From assembly GCF_000182925.2 (NCBI RefSeq), contig NC_026501.1, forward strand, positions 2,976,001 to 3,040,000: 64,000 bases of DNA. Reading direction: 5' to 3'. This stretch comes from Neurospora crassa OR74A. Taxonomy: Eukaryota; Ascomycota; Sordariomycetes; Sordariales; Sordariaceae. Within the stretch, counting starts at the first letter, position 1. Each line of letters begins with the position of its first letter. The position numbers and the translations under genes were made by a program. The notes beneath the pieces were generated by a model, which saw only the letters and a program-made list of their open reading frames with translations, was not told the DNA's origin and ran no database searches. This document shows, piece after piece, positions 21,088-33,084 of the stretch.

Positions 21088-24000
21088 ATGTCGTCTCCAG
21101 CTGCTGGCTTCTCCTCATGGAGGAGATCTCCCAGACGGTCTTCCTCCGTTTCGCAGTATGCTTCGGCCCAGGAGGAAATAGAGTCTTCGAGTCCCTCTAA
21201 AACCATCCCAACTCGGCCCTGCCAGGATCCTACCAGCAATGAGACCCATCAGCTATATTCAACTTCAGTGAATTCAGTTGCGCACCGAGAGCCTTTGAGG
21301 TCCTTCATTCATGGCTCGGTCCGTGAAAATCTAGGTATGACTATAACTCCCTCCCCCTCTCCCAACTGATAACTATCCTTCTTGGTTGATATGCCACTGA
21401 CTTGTGCTTGATCATCTCTTCACAGCTCCTCTAGACAGTTACCAATACGCACAATCCGTTCGCCAGGATACCGCCGAGCTAGCGAACTATTTTCTCTCCG
21501 ACCCAAAAGACCGACAAAGCCCAGCGTTCCTTGATCGAAGACGATCCTCCATCTCGCAACAAACAGTTCTCGGCCACATAGCTCAGGCCACTGGCACTGA
21601 AGATGCCGAAGAGGGTGATGGTAGGCACCAGGACGCCCTCAACGTAAACATATCTGAGCCCCTATCGCCAGAAACCGATGTCGAATCAACAGCCGAGGGA
21701 CCATCTATGCTCACCACAATGTTGAAAAGATCGCCACCGAGTACGATATATATGCCGGCTTCACGTAGCGATGAGGGCTACGAAGAAGATAATTCATGGG
21801 AGAATGGCGAGGGCAGCAGGAGAGGGTCATGGAAACACCCGGAACTGGTCCAACCAACCGAGCGGGAAGCAGAGGCAGCCGATACTTCAGACGAGCACGC
21901 ACCGTTGCTTCGGACCACATCACGCGAGGCCCAGCATGACTATGGTATGGTCAACGGCTCCGGCCACGATGCTGATATCGAAGATCAAAAGAGTCCGAAA
22001 CGGCGATGGACGACAAGGCTTGCCGCTTCCGCAAGGGATAGATGGGATCACATTGCCAGTATTACCAAGGTGGCAGCAACCCCAAAGCGCTGGGACCGCC
22101 ACGCTCTCTGGAAGAACGTTATCGTTACACCTGTCAAATGTTTACCAGCCGTCATTGTGGGACTCCTGTTGAACATCCTTGACGCGCTTTCGTACGGCAT
22201 GATTCTTTTCCCTTTGGCAAATCCAATTTTTTCGAGCTTGGGGTCCGCCGGTATCTCGATCTTCTACATCAGCACAATCATATCGCAGTTGACATTCTCC
22301 CTTGGGAGCGTGTTTAAAGGTGGTGTTGGCTCCGAGTTGGTGAGTAGCCTTGTGTCTAATCTCTCTGACCGTCCATTTATACTAACAGCATCAAAGATCG
22401 AGGTTGTGCCCTTCTTCCACAGTATGGCTGGCACCATTACCGAAATTGTCGGCGAAGATGACCCAGAAGCAGTCATCGCAACGACCATCACATCTTATGC
22501 GCTAAGCTCGATGCTCACGGGCACCGTTTTCTACCTTATGGGCAAATTCAAGTTTGGCTATCTCGTGGGTTTCATCCCGCGTCATATCCTGATTGGCTGT
22601 ATCGGTGGTGTCGGTTGGTTCTTGATCGCCACGGGCTTCGAGGTGACGGCTCGCATGGATGGCAGTCTAAATTACGATCTCGACACCCTGAAGCGACTTA
22701 TTCAGCCAGACACTATCCCACTATGGACGGTACCTCTCGGTTTGGCGATTATTTTGTTCTACGGCCAAACGAAGATCACGTCCAAGTATTTCCTTCCTCT
22801 CTATATCCTCACCATACCTGCCTTGTTCTACTTGGTATTGCTCATTTTGGGCGGCCCTGATCAAGACACTCTGCAAAAACATGGCTGGGTGTTTGAGGGG
22901 CCTCCGCCCGGTGAGCCATGGTGGTATTTTTATACTCTGTACAGTAAGCATCCCACCTGCTCCGTGGGAGATATAAAAACATTGCTAACATTTTCCACAG
23001 AGTTTCAGAAAGTCGATTGGAGTGCCATTATCCAATGTATCCCCGCAATGTTTGCCCTGACCTTCTTTGGTATCTTACATGTGCCTATCAACGTTCCAGC
23101 TTTGGCACAGAACATCGGCGAAGATCATGCAGACCTCGATCATGAGCTCAAGCTACATGGCTACTCAAACTTCCTGTCAGGCTGTTTTGGAAGCATCCAG
23201 AACTACCTGGTTTATGCCAACAGCGTCTTTTTCATGCGCTCAGGGGGTAACACTCGACTGGCGGGTATTATGCTTGCAGTTCTCACTTTTCTCGTAATGA
23301 TGATCGGTCCTTCCCTGATTGGCTTCATACCGGTCATGATGGTTGGAGTGCTTATCTTCGACCTAGGCTTCGAACTGCTTATTGAGGCTGTTTGGCAACC
23401 AAGGAAAAAGTTGAAGTGGCTTGAATACATGACCGTGCTTGTCATTGTCGTGGTCATGGGCACATATGACTTCGTCATTGGTATCGGAGTTGGTATTCTT
23501 TGCGCATTTGCCGCTCTTATTATCCAAACATCCAGAATTTCAGCTGTGAGGGCAATCTACTCTGGAGAGGTGGTGGGGTCGACGGTAAGAAGAAATCCGA
23601 CGCAACAACATTACCTTAGAGACGCTGGGAAGCAAGTCAACATCATCAAGCTTGCCGGTTATCTCTTCTTTGGAACTATCGTGAGCGTGGAGGAAAAAAT
23701 CAGGGCTATGATTTCCGATGAAGAGTTCAACCATCGCCCAATTCGGTTCCTCATCATCGATCTGTGGCTGGTCAACGGCGTCGATTATTCCGCCGGAGAG
23801 GTGTTCAACACTATCAGCCGCCTGCTCAATCACAAGGGTATCGAGCTGATTATCAGCGGTGTTGACACTGAACAAGAACTGGGTCGTCACCTAAGAGCAG
23901 CCGGTCTCGGTGAAGATGGGATTGACGTCAAGCTCCTCCCTGAGCTGAACTCGGCCTTGGAATACTGTGAGAACGAGCTTCTCAAGACACTGTATGCCAG

Positions 24001-24649
24001 TCAAGAAGCAGGTCGTCTTCCGCGGACAGCAGCTTCTGTACCTTCCAGCAGCTTGCAAGTGCCCTCTACCCAATCATCCATACAGCCTCAGTTCGACTCC
24101 CTGGGATCTTCTCCCCGTCGCAGCCACCTCCAGGTAGCAGCTCGTCATGCACTCAACCAGCAAGCTGAGCAGCAACGAGGGTCAACAAGATGGCAAAGCT
24201 TTAAGGAGCCGCTGCGGCTGATGCTCCAGATTTTTCAGGACGTCAGCAACAAAAACGAGGATTTCTGGTTTCGTGCCGTGGGTTACTTCAAAAGACTCCA
24301 ATATCCTGCGGGAACTGTCATCTTCCGGCGCGGGGAGCAGGCAGAAGGATTTTATCTGCTCGAGCAAGGTATGCTCAGAGCCGAATACGATCTGCCACAG
24401 GGACGGCTTTGTGAAAGCATCGTGGCCGGAACGACGTGCGGAGAATTGCCGTTCTTCTCGGAGACGACGAGAACGGCGACGTGTGTGGTCGAGCGCGACT
24501 GTGTGCTGTGGATGATGGACCGGGAAGGATGGGAGAAGCTGCAAAAGGAGCAACCGGATGTGGCGATGGAGCTGTTGAGGATAGGGTTGAAATTGACGAG
24601 CGAACGGATGAGTGTCTTCACGAGTTATACGCTGACTATGGCTGGTTGA
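21088..24649 (+). CDS. VSB1: SulP/SLC26 transporter with STAS and cyclic-nucleotide-binding domains (Vsb1 type)
   Basis: Exons 21088-21334, 21426-22339, 22397-22943 and 23001-24649 give 1118 residues. A long polar, Ser-rich N-terminus (about 1-300) precedes the SulP membrane core (about 310-745), with DALSYGMILFPL, EVVPFFHSMAGTI, GFIPRHILIGCIGG and NVPALAQN. A STAS domain (about 770-900, LIIDLWLVNGVDYSAGEVF) and a C-terminal cNMP-binding fold (about 985-1110) follow; the latter has GTVIFRRGEQAEGFYLLEQG and GELPFFSETTRTAT. This layout is that of yeast Vsb1 (YGR125W), reported to take part in vacuolar storage of basic amino acids; orthology is inferred. Introns 2 and 3 are each 57 nt and free of stops, so reading straight through also stays open. 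I removed them because splice signals are good and removal gives the conserved SELIEVVPFFH. Confidence 0.9.
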
Positions 24650-25035
24650 GTAATGCTTTTGATGCAGGGGGCACATGGGCATGGGAACAAACAAGCAACT
24701 GTGTAATATGTAACATAGGTCATCACATAAGTCTGCGAATATCAGTTATGTCAAAGCTGGTTATAAAGATAGCTCGAATTAGTTTACATATGTTGTATAT
24801 GCACTAGAAAACCAGTCTCTCATATTGCCCACGACAATGCCACATGTGTAGCTCTCAACTGGAAACTGTGATCAACGGTAATGATGTCGCGTAGTGAGCG
24901 AACGAATCCAGATGCAAGCGAAGGAAAAAAAGAAGAAAAGACTTTCCTTTCGTAGCACAGAGCATCAATAAACCAGAAGTTTCTAGTCACACCCAATTCA
25001 GATCCCCTAATCCAGTCGTGCGCTGATCATTTCAT
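24650..25035. other. Intergenic region between convergent genes
   Basis: 3' flanks of the SulP gene and of CUS2; somewhat AT-rich, nothing else recognised. Confidence 0.4.
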
Positions 25036-26662
25036 TCAATCATCACCACCGTCCTCCTCACCCGCATCCTTATTCTTGCTCTTCCTGAACCGCTCCTTGC
25101 CAGTAGCAAAGAAAGCCTCAACAATCCTTCCATCAAATGCCCGTCCATGCATCAAATGCACGCACGCCTCTGCCGCCTCCACTGTCGCGAACTTGACGCT
25201 CACAATCCCTTCCTCTTCCTCATCAAACAGCACCACGTTAGTCACGGGCCCCAGCTTGGCACATTCCTCCCGGATGTCGTCCTTGATCTCCAGCAGAGCA
25301 GCCGGGTCCTCGTTGAGCTCCTCCAGCGTGAACATGTGTCGCAGGATCACGACCTTGTCCCACTTGCCTCCCTTTGCTTCCTTGATCGCGGGCCCCAGAA
25401 GGCGGGCAGAAGGGGAGGGCTCGTCGTCGTCCCAGTCGGCGAGCTTGGCGGAGAGCTTTTGGGTCTTTTTGATGATTTTGGCTTTGTCTTGTTGGCTGCG
25501 TTGGTTATGACCGTTACCGCCACCGTCGCTGGAAACGGGGTTGGGGTTGGTGATGTTGTTGTAGGGGGTCGAAGAGGACGAGCCTTCTCCCTCTGCGCCA
25601 CCATTGCCTGCCTTGTCACCACCGCCGTTCTCCGCGCCTGCTGCTGCGTCGTATTTGGTCTTTTTGTAGCTCATATCCGCCGCCTGGACGCGCATTCTGC
25701 TGCCATCCGGAGCAGGCTCAAAGCGGAAGTCGGTGTCATCCAGGAGCATAATGGCCATCTCGACCGACTGCGGCTTGAAGAAGACGATCAAGGCGTCCCC
25801 TTTGAAGTTTCCGTTGGCGTCCGTGTACATCTTGATGCGCGGGCGGCCGCTGTCGATCTCCTCGGCAATGACGCCGCATTTACGCGAGAAGAGCTCGGCG
25901 ACCTCGTCAGCCGTCGCATCGAGCGGAAGACCAGTCACGTAGACGGCTGTGTTCTGCTTGGGCTCCCGTGGCGCTTTCTCACGCTTCCGGTTCTTCGATG
26001 GACGGGCGTTCATGTTGTGGTTACTGCTAGCGGAGTCCTGTAGGCGTGCGCGCAACGAGGGAAAGAAAGAAAACGTCTGGTTAGTGTCTTCCCCGGGATT
26101 GTTTTTTTTCTTCTCACGTCCTGTCCGTCCTCACACCCACATCACAAGGAACACCACACATATGAATCATTCATGTTCATGTACTCCTAGGGGACAGCGA
26201 TGTCCCTTCCTCTCTCTCGCTCTCTCCCTTTCACGGTTGTTTCGAAAGTTTCAAAATGGGACGAAAAGGGAATGATTGGATCAATATTTTCAAAGAAGGA
26301 TGAGTGAGTGTTGAAGATGGTGGCAGTAGCGAACGTTGACAGGTGCGCATTCGAGCGCAGCTTACCTCTCGGTCGTCGTTCTTTCTCTTCTTGCCTTGTC
26401 CTTTGCCCAATTGGCCTGTCTCTGTATCGTCGTCTCCGAGTGATGTTATGTATGCCCTCTGGTGTTCTTCGATTAAGGCTTCGTCGATGATGGGAAGCCA
26501 GCGCTTGAGACCCTCGTCGAACTCGTATTCGGTGCCATCGTCTTGGACCGCGATGTATTTGTTGTCGAGCTTAGAGAAGGAGATGCGCTCGTCTTTGTCA
26601 AACTCTCCGGGGTCGGTCGGAAATGTCCAGTACTCGGCTTGTTGTCCTTCTTGTTGTTCCAT
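25036..26662 (-). CDS. CUS2: U2 snRNP-associated splicing factor Cus2 / Tat-SF1
   Basis: Nuclear factor that acts with U2 snRNA and SF3b during prespliceosome formation. Exons 26662-26366 and 26037-25036 give 432 residues. The N-terminal part (YWTFPTD..GTEYEFDEGLKRWLPIIDEALIEEHQRAY) matches the short Trp-containing region of Tat-SF1. RRM1 (about 127-210) follows with AVYVTGLPLDATADEVAELF. The second RRM (about 330-425, VVILRHMFTLEEL..VSVKFATVEAAEACVHLM) has the GRAFDGR motif in which R-x-F marks U2AF-homology (UHM) domains that bind ULM peptides. A Ser/Gly/Asn-rich linker separates the two. The intron is long for this window (328 nt). Start chosen at MEQQEGQQ. Confidence 0.92.
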
Positions 26663-27235
26663 TTTGCTTGCTTGAGGATGCGCCAGATGGAAGCCTGTGT
26701 GTTGTTTAGAGCTCTAATGGCTGCGTTCGGTTGTTGAAGGCGCGAATTGGGTAATTCCAGATGACGTTGAAGGCGGAAAATGCAGCCCTGTCTTCGAACA
26801 CCCGTTGGAGGTTCCATCCCTTGGTGACGGGGAACCTGCTGTGGGGCCCTTTTACATGGTAGTCGTGGGTACGTTACTTCACGCGGCTTTGGGACTCCGT
26901 GACAGTCGCTAGGGCCACTATGACTTGGCCACTATACGTCAACAAGCACGCCCTTATTATTTGCAATAGCACGGGAAGAAGTATAGGAGGATAAACCGGC
27001 GTGAATACTTCGGGAGACTTTTTCTTTACGTCCGATTGACTTTCAACCCTCCAGGTTTGGGCATTACTAGTGCTTGTTAGTGCGGTCAAAATCGGTGGTA
27101 CAGACCTCCATTTTTGATCAAGCTTCGGACGCAAGCCTTCCTACAGCTTTTCAGGGCCTATTGATCCTCAATATCAATCGAATCTCCTGTATGTCGTGTC
27201 CTCATCTCGAAGGCTCTATCAAGATCTGAAGTCCT
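26663..27235. other. Intergenic region between RPN13 and CUS2
   Basis: Tandem genes on the minus strand; this holds the CUS2 promoter and the RPN13 3' flank. Nothing else recognised. Confidence 0.4.
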
Positions 27236-28866
27236 TTACTTCTTCTGGACTGTCTTTTTCACTCCTTCCACAAAGGCCTCGACAGCATCTCCGCCACCTA
27301 GAGGCACCATACCGCCCCTGACCATACCACCATTTTCCACTTGGATTCCCAACGCAGCAGAAATGTTGGGGAGTCCTCCATCCCGAAGAGCGATTGTCAG
27401 ACTGGCAAGGCTCTGGGTAAACTGAGGGCTCCGGAGAACCTTCTTCAGAAGCGCGCGCTTCTGATCCTGGCTCATAGCCTGCCGAGCGGCCTCAACAGAC
27501 GCGGCACTAGGCTCAACCTCGATGGCATCAGTACCGCTGGCACCTTGCTGAGACATGACAATGACGGTTGGGGGTAGATAGTTCAAAAGGTTGTCGACAT
27601 ATTCGTCGGTGGCGGAATCAAGCATCGGAATCGTAACTGAGGATTCAAGAAGATCGTTGAGTAAAGGGTAGGATTTGCCTTGGGCTTGGGCTTGGCCTCC
27701 GGCACGCCCTTGGGTGCCTTTCAGGGACTCGAGGAAGTTCCTTACAACGGCAGCCGCATCCGCCTCGGCATTCGTAGCATTTGCCCTGTCAACGAGAACT
27801 ATATTAGCACATGTAATGGCATCGGAGACGCAATTTTGCGGAAAGCAGAGGGACGCCATGTGCATGTCAAATTTTAGTGCCTCCATCTAGCAAGTAACAA
27901 TACAGTTGCACCGTTCTTGTTGCCCTCTGCGCCATAGCTTGCTCATGTTTGGTTGAAGTAGATCAAATGATGTGCGCGCCAAAGCAACCCAAACTCCCAA
28001 AACTCATGTGACGGGAAAACAGCACCTACGCTCTTGCTCCATCTGCTCCTCCTTCTCTGGCGTCCTCGCCCTCCCTCCTGACATCACCACCAGTGGCGTC
28101 GGGACCAGCGCCGCCAGTACCGCCCTCGTGGTGGGCATTGGGGTCTCCGTGGCCCTCGACGTCTTCCATTGTCTCGTCGTCATCATCGTCTCGGCGGTTG
28201 TTACCACCGCCGCTGCTGAGTGAAGCAAGCTCCCTGTTCACATCCACCTCGTAGCCCTGCAGAAGCTTGTCCACGATCTCTCCAATCTTCAGATCTCTTG
28301 GGCTCAGGAAAGACGGGTCGCCGTTAGGACTCTGAGGCTTCGATTGCAGCCAGAAAATATGGCGCTGTGATGAGGAAGAGAACTTGAGCGAGAAGATACG
28401 GCCGTTGGTCTTGGCGGAGGCCTGGGCAGGAGACTTGGTGTCGTAGGGAAGGAAGTGTCCGTCCTCGGGGATCATGACGAGGTCGAGCTCGGGCTCGTCC
28501 GCAGGGGCATCTCTAGGGCGCCAGCAGAAATGGATGAAATCTGCAACATGAAATGGTCAGCTCGTGTCACGGAAAGGAGTCGGCTCCCACAGCACTAGCT
28601 GGAGTTCATGGTCCACATACCATCGTCGGAGTAAAGGTAGATGTAGCCGGGCCTGGCTTGGGGCGTGACCTTGTACGGCTTCGACGTTTGCTGTGGATAT
28701 GAATGTTAGTTTCGTTGGAATAACCAGACTAGTCGGCGAGGACAGGCGACAAAGTGGCCGAGAAAAGTGGATGTCATGGTGGGCGGGGGAAGCTGGGAGG
28801 AAGGGTGGTACGAACATCTACGTCGCAAATGCCCGCCTTGAACGTAATAATGGGTGATATCGGCAT
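27236..28866 (-). CDS. RPN13: Proteasomal ubiquitin receptor Rpn13 (ADRM1)
   Basis: Subunit of the 26S proteasome cap that binds ubiquitin through a Pru domain and docks on Rpn2; in animals its C-terminus also recruits the deubiquitinase Uch37. Exons 28866-28816, 28690-28621, 28540-28030 and 27785-27236 give 393 residues. The Pru domain (about 8-140) reads MPISPIITFKAG.., KPYKVTPQARPGYIYLYSDD, DFIHFCWRPRD and FSLKFSSSSQRHIFWLQSK. An acidic Asp/Gly-rich linker (about 170-210) follows. The C-terminal helical domain (about 215-380) resembles DEUBAD: LLNDLLESSVTIPMLDS, YLPPTVIV, LKKVLRSPQFTQSLASLTIAL. The first donor is GTTCGT; an upstream in-phase GTAGAT could serve instead, removing three residues. 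The last intron is 244 nt. Confidence 0.93.
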
Positions 28867-30050
28867 GGTTGATGCGCGCGCTGGTGTCGGTTGTGGAAAG
28901 CGTGTGTGGCTAGGTGGGAAATCGAAGCCGGCAAGGGGATGTCAGGTCAGAGTAGAAACAGTCGGCTCGATGAAGCTCGGATTTCGTGGTTGATGATGTT
29001 GCTGCTTCGAGGTACGATAGAGGCAATCCGCAATGTGAGCTCGGCACCTGGAGCTAGAGGCACTGGTGCAAGGCTACAGTTGCTCTGACGTGGGCTGCCG
29101 ATGCCGCTGAGGTGCCGTCACCCAGGACAGCTGCTGGCCGGCATCCCCCACCCTCCCCCTCTCCATCCCGTCCCTTCTGCGCCTCCAGGGCAACTTTGAC
29201 GGCAGATGGCGTTCCCAGGTCGCCCTGTAGCCTCCACCTAAGGACTAGATGTACCTACATACCTACCTAGAGGTAGTCTAGAGGGTCTCCAATCGCTGCC
29301 TGTCCCTCCGCTTCGCCTAGCAACCTACCTAACGAAAGCCCCCGGCTTGGAGTTGGAGAAGTCCAGTTGCAGGCTGGTGGAGTGCTTCGTACGGGATCGA
29401 CGTCGTTGCTGCCACTTCGGTTCTCACTTTCCTTTCCACAGTTGCGCACGACCAAGAGTGTCGCCAGTTGCCTTGCCACGATTGCCAGTCGCGACTGAGA
29501 CCCGAAGCTGTCCAAAATGCTGCTGGAGCGACCAAAGCCAGCGGACAGGAATTGCCTGTACCGTTTCAGATTACATTGACCCATGTCAGCAGCCATTGGG
29601 GTTTCCCGGTTCTGGCACGGCGCTGCACTGAACCCCCTTTCCCCATTTCTGGCCACTGCATTTGCGGTTTGCGCCTTGTCTTCTTTCCAGAAGCCCAATT
29701 TTTCCTCGTCCCCTAAATTCCCCCATCCCGCTCGAGTTGCCAATGCCCCTGGCCGCCCCTCGACCCCGACTCGATTGAGTGGCCGACTAAAAAAGTGTCC
29801 AGGACAACACCGACACCGGCTTCGACAACCTTCATTTGGCCGACGAATATATACGCGTAGCTCCCATTATCGCGTAGGAAGCTAGGAGCAAGAGCGCTAC
29901 AAACAGTGCTATAGCATTGTCTTTTATCCCCACAACCGAAAGAGACCACGGCCATACACAAGAAGCCAACCACGGACGACGGGAACGCGCGCGCCTTCGA
30001 ACCCAGACGACTATATGATTACTTCTCTTTGATAGATCCTCCAACATCCC
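28867..30050. other. Divergent promoter region of RPN13 and the mannosyltransferase gene
   Basis: 1.2 kb between two divergent starts, with TACCTA repeats at 29250-29275. A 158-codon open frame on the minus strand (29267-29743) is Trp/Cys/Arg-rich, resembles nothing and is not called. Confidence 0.45.
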
Positions 30051-31238
30051 ATGGCGCGTCCATTGGGGCCGGTTCGTCTTAAGAGGACGAGCCCGGGAAC
30101 GATCGCTGTTGGCATCGTCCTCGTAATCGTCATCCTCTACCTTCTAGTATCCCCCTCAGCTCCCGACTTCTCTGCCGCTCGCAAGGCCACAGCCGCGTTG
30201 CATCCTCTCTCTCCGCCGACATCACCATTCCGCAAGTCAAGCGCTGTCGGCGGCAAAGCAGGTCCTCCACCAGTAACACGCTACAACCTCAACAATGTCA
30301 CCATTACAAACGACCCCGTTGGCAACCGCGAGAACGTCCTTGTCCTTACGCCCATGGCCCGCTTCTACCAGGAGTACTGGGATAACCTGTTGAAGCTCTC
30401 GTATCCCCACGAGCTAATCACACTGGGCTTTATTCTACCCAAGACCAAGGAGGGTAACGCGGCCACCATTGAGCTCCAGAAGCAGATCGCAAAGATCCAG
30501 AAGCATGGACTCGAGAAGGAGAGGTTTAAGAGCATCATCATCCTACGACAAGACTTTGACCCGCCCATCCCGTCCCAGGATGAGAGCGAGCGCCACAAGA
30601 TGGCAAATCAGAAGGCACGCCGGGCTGCCATGGCCAAAGCCCGCAACTCGCTCCTCTTTACGACTCTCGGGCCCGACACATCGTGGGTGTTGTGGTTGGA
30701 CGCCGACATCATCGAGACACCTCCTACTCTCATACAGGATCTTGCCAGCCATAGCAAGCCGCTCACGGTGCCCAACTGCTTCCAGCGGTTTTACAACGCG
30801 GAAAAGAAGGCCATGGACGAGCGGCCCTATGACTTCAACAACTGGCAGGACAGCCCGACCGCGCAAGAGCTGGCTTCTAAGATGGGCAAGGACGACATTC
30901 TCCTCGAAGGTTACGCCGACATGGCAACCTACCGGGCCCTGATGGCTTACATGTATGAGGCGGGTGCGGATATACACACCGAAGTGCCTTTGGATGGTGT
31001 AGGAGGTACGGCGTTGCTGGTGAAGGCCGAGGTGCACCGTGACGGAGCCATGTTCCCCGCGTTCCCCTTTTACCACTTGATCGAGACGGAGGGCTTTGCC
31101 AAAATGGCCAAAAGACTGGGCTGGCAAGCAACTGGTTTGCCCAATTACAAGGTGCGTCTTGTGTGTGCTGTGCGCCATGTCAAGGTGGGATACGTCGGAC
31201 TAACACTGAAACATTAGGTTTATCACTACAACGAGTGA
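30051..31238 (+). CDS. ANP1: Anp1/Mnn9/Van1-family mannosyltransferase, Anp1 type
   Basis: Golgi type II membrane glycosyltransferase of the mannan polymerase complexes that elongate the alpha-1,6-mannan backbone of N-glycans on cell-wall proteins. Exons 30051-31151 and 31218-31238 give 373 residues. A single N-terminal anchor (about 16-33, TIAVGIVLVIVILYLLV) is followed by a short stem and the catalytic domain: NVLVLTPMARF, ITLGFILPKT, RAAMAKARNSLLFTTLGP, then the metal-binding DxD in WVLWLDADI (D217-A-D219), FQRFYN and HTEVPLDGVGGTALLVKA. A tiny second exon supplies the conserved end VYHYNE. LLFTTLGP..WLDADI..TPP is closer to Anp1 than to Mnn9 as I remember them; the subfamily is less certain than the family. 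Confidence 0.9.
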
Positions 31239-32464
31239 AACATTTGCCGGTATCGAGTTTTACACCGCGTATCCTAAGCCGCCACTGGACGCAATAACAG
31301 TCTCTCTTTGACGATGACAGCGTAGTGTCTGGGCCTTCAGAGATGACTACTCAACCTTTGTCCTATTCCTCATTCGTCCTCGAGCTGCCTAAGGCCATAG
31401 GCAAGAGTCTGGCTAGTAACAGTGGAATTTTCTGCCTTGGAGATGTTCAATTTCACAGCATCCAGAGTTGCTAGGCCCAGCAACTGTGGCGTTCTTCTAA
31501 GTTCTTGTAAATTTTTTGATGAGTTCTGGGTTATGGGAAGGAATGTGGGAAGCGAAAAGTGCACAGCTGGAGGGCGCGGTTCAAATACACGTCTGATGTG
31601 TGATGTGCCAGACGCAACCTTGTGTGATGATCAAGGTTGTCTGCTCGTTGTCGAGAGAAGAGCTCTTTGCTAACTCCAAAAGCTCTGAGCGACCGGGGCA
31701 AGGAATCTTATAACAAACCTTATCTGGTCAAGTTTCCAAAGACATAGGGTACAGCGACGACTTCTGACGATATATACTAGACTATGGGCGAGGAAACATA
31801 GGGGACTTTTGAAGTTCATCTTTCCTAAACTAATAGCATAATGAAAAGTAAGGGGTTGCGGTTAGGTTCCTTGCTGGCATCAAGTACAGGTTGGTATATC
31901 GCTCTGTTCTGTTCTTTTGTGACTAACAACCGTAGCCATTTTCTAATACAGTAAGCATAGACCATCTCCGATGATTTGGAGCGATGTCTCTTTCTTTTGT
32001 ATATACATAGTAAGGAACCATGACCAGTCACTGCACAAGTGTCCAGTTGTTGTGCATCTCTACAAGTTCATACATGGCAGCAACGTGGCTGTGGCGAGTA
32101 CCAATACCACTTGCCCCTGATATCTAAGCGTATATCTCAGGAATGATCTATACCAAGCCCACAGGCGTTGGCTGGCATGTTGGAAGATTCGCTACAACAG
32201 CAACATAAGGTCTGGAAACATGAAATATCATCTGTTGCCTGGAGGGAGCAGAGCCACATGACATACTCATAAGCGCTCTTCGTATGTAAGAGGCTTCCAC
32301 AGCCCGCTTGAGCTACTAGCCAAAATAAATCCAATGGTCTATTTCCCATCCCACGGCTATCCAATCCAGCCCCCCCCCCCCCCCCCTATACCCTTTCTTT
32401 ACATTCTCCCCTCCATCCATCCCGTACATTCTACACCTCTATCCCTGCCCTCTGCCCAACTCTT
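31239..32464. other. Intergenic region between convergent genes
   Basis: 3' flanks of the mannosyltransferase gene and PEX4. A run of 16-17 C lies at 32370-32386, inside the PEX4 3' flank. No gene supported. Confidence 0.45.
32370..32386. repeat. Poly-C tract
   Basis: Uninterrupted C run of about 16 bases within a C/T-rich stretch. Confidence 0.85.
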
Positions 32465-33084
32465 TCAAGACCCCTCATACCTCTCTTCCTCAACCCACAA
32501 CTCCACCAGCCCTCTCGCCGCCACATGATCCCCTTGCCTTATAAGCGCCGCGACATCCACATTAAGCGGACTGTCAATGCCTGGACAGCTCAACAACAGC
32601 CTGATGGCTCTCACGCACTCCAAAACGCTGTAAGCGGGCGTCCATGCTTCTTTGAGCAAGTCCAGACAGATCTCCCCCGTGGTAAGGGCTACGTTGGCGT
32701 GCACGATGGGGGTGATGAATTTGATGGTTGGTGGGTGGAGGGGGTAGGTCGGTGGGAGGGTTATGTGGAGGAGCCAGCGGCCTTCTGGAGATTTGTGTGT
32801 GTTATCGTTAACAATGGAGGCTCTTTTGGGAGAAGGGGCGAGGTAAACATGAAAAGGGAAAGGGGGATGGATAAGAGGGAGGGAGGGGAAAAAAAACCAA
32901 AGATAAGAGACATACCATCATAACCACCACCTACCCCCTTCCCGTTAATCACGGCCTCCCAAATCAACAACTCATCGTCGTTGATGGGACCTAACCGCTC
33001 GACGCCCTTCTCTTCTTTGGACTCGATGTTGCTCCAGGTCGTGAGCTCTTTGATTAGGCGCTTGGCTGCGCTGCGGTTAGACAT
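32465..33084 (-). CDS. PEX4: Peroxisomal ubiquitin-conjugating enzyme Pex4
   Basis: E2 enzyme that, anchored by Pex22 at the peroxisome, monoubiquitinates the import receptor Pex5 so that it can be recycled. Exons 33084-32916 and 32784-32465 give 162 residues (yeast 183). The UBC fold is complete: RLIKELTTW, GPINDDELLIWEAVI, GRWLLHITLPPTYPLHPPTIKFITPIVHAN, then the active-site Cys96 in GEICLDLLKEAWTPAYS, and SPLNVDVAALIRQGD. The C-terminal half with LLKEAWTPAYS and LNVDVA..R.GD is typical of fungal Pex4. The usual HPN motif before the catalytic Cys reads HAN (85-87): the catalytic Asn is kept, the Pro is not. One 131-nt intron with a GTATGT donor. Confidence 0.92.

Noticed and set aside
29267-29743. 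158-codon frame between RPN13 and the mannosyltransferase gene
   Set aside because: Odd composition (Arg, Trp, Cys), no introns or motifs, overlaps likely promoter sequence.
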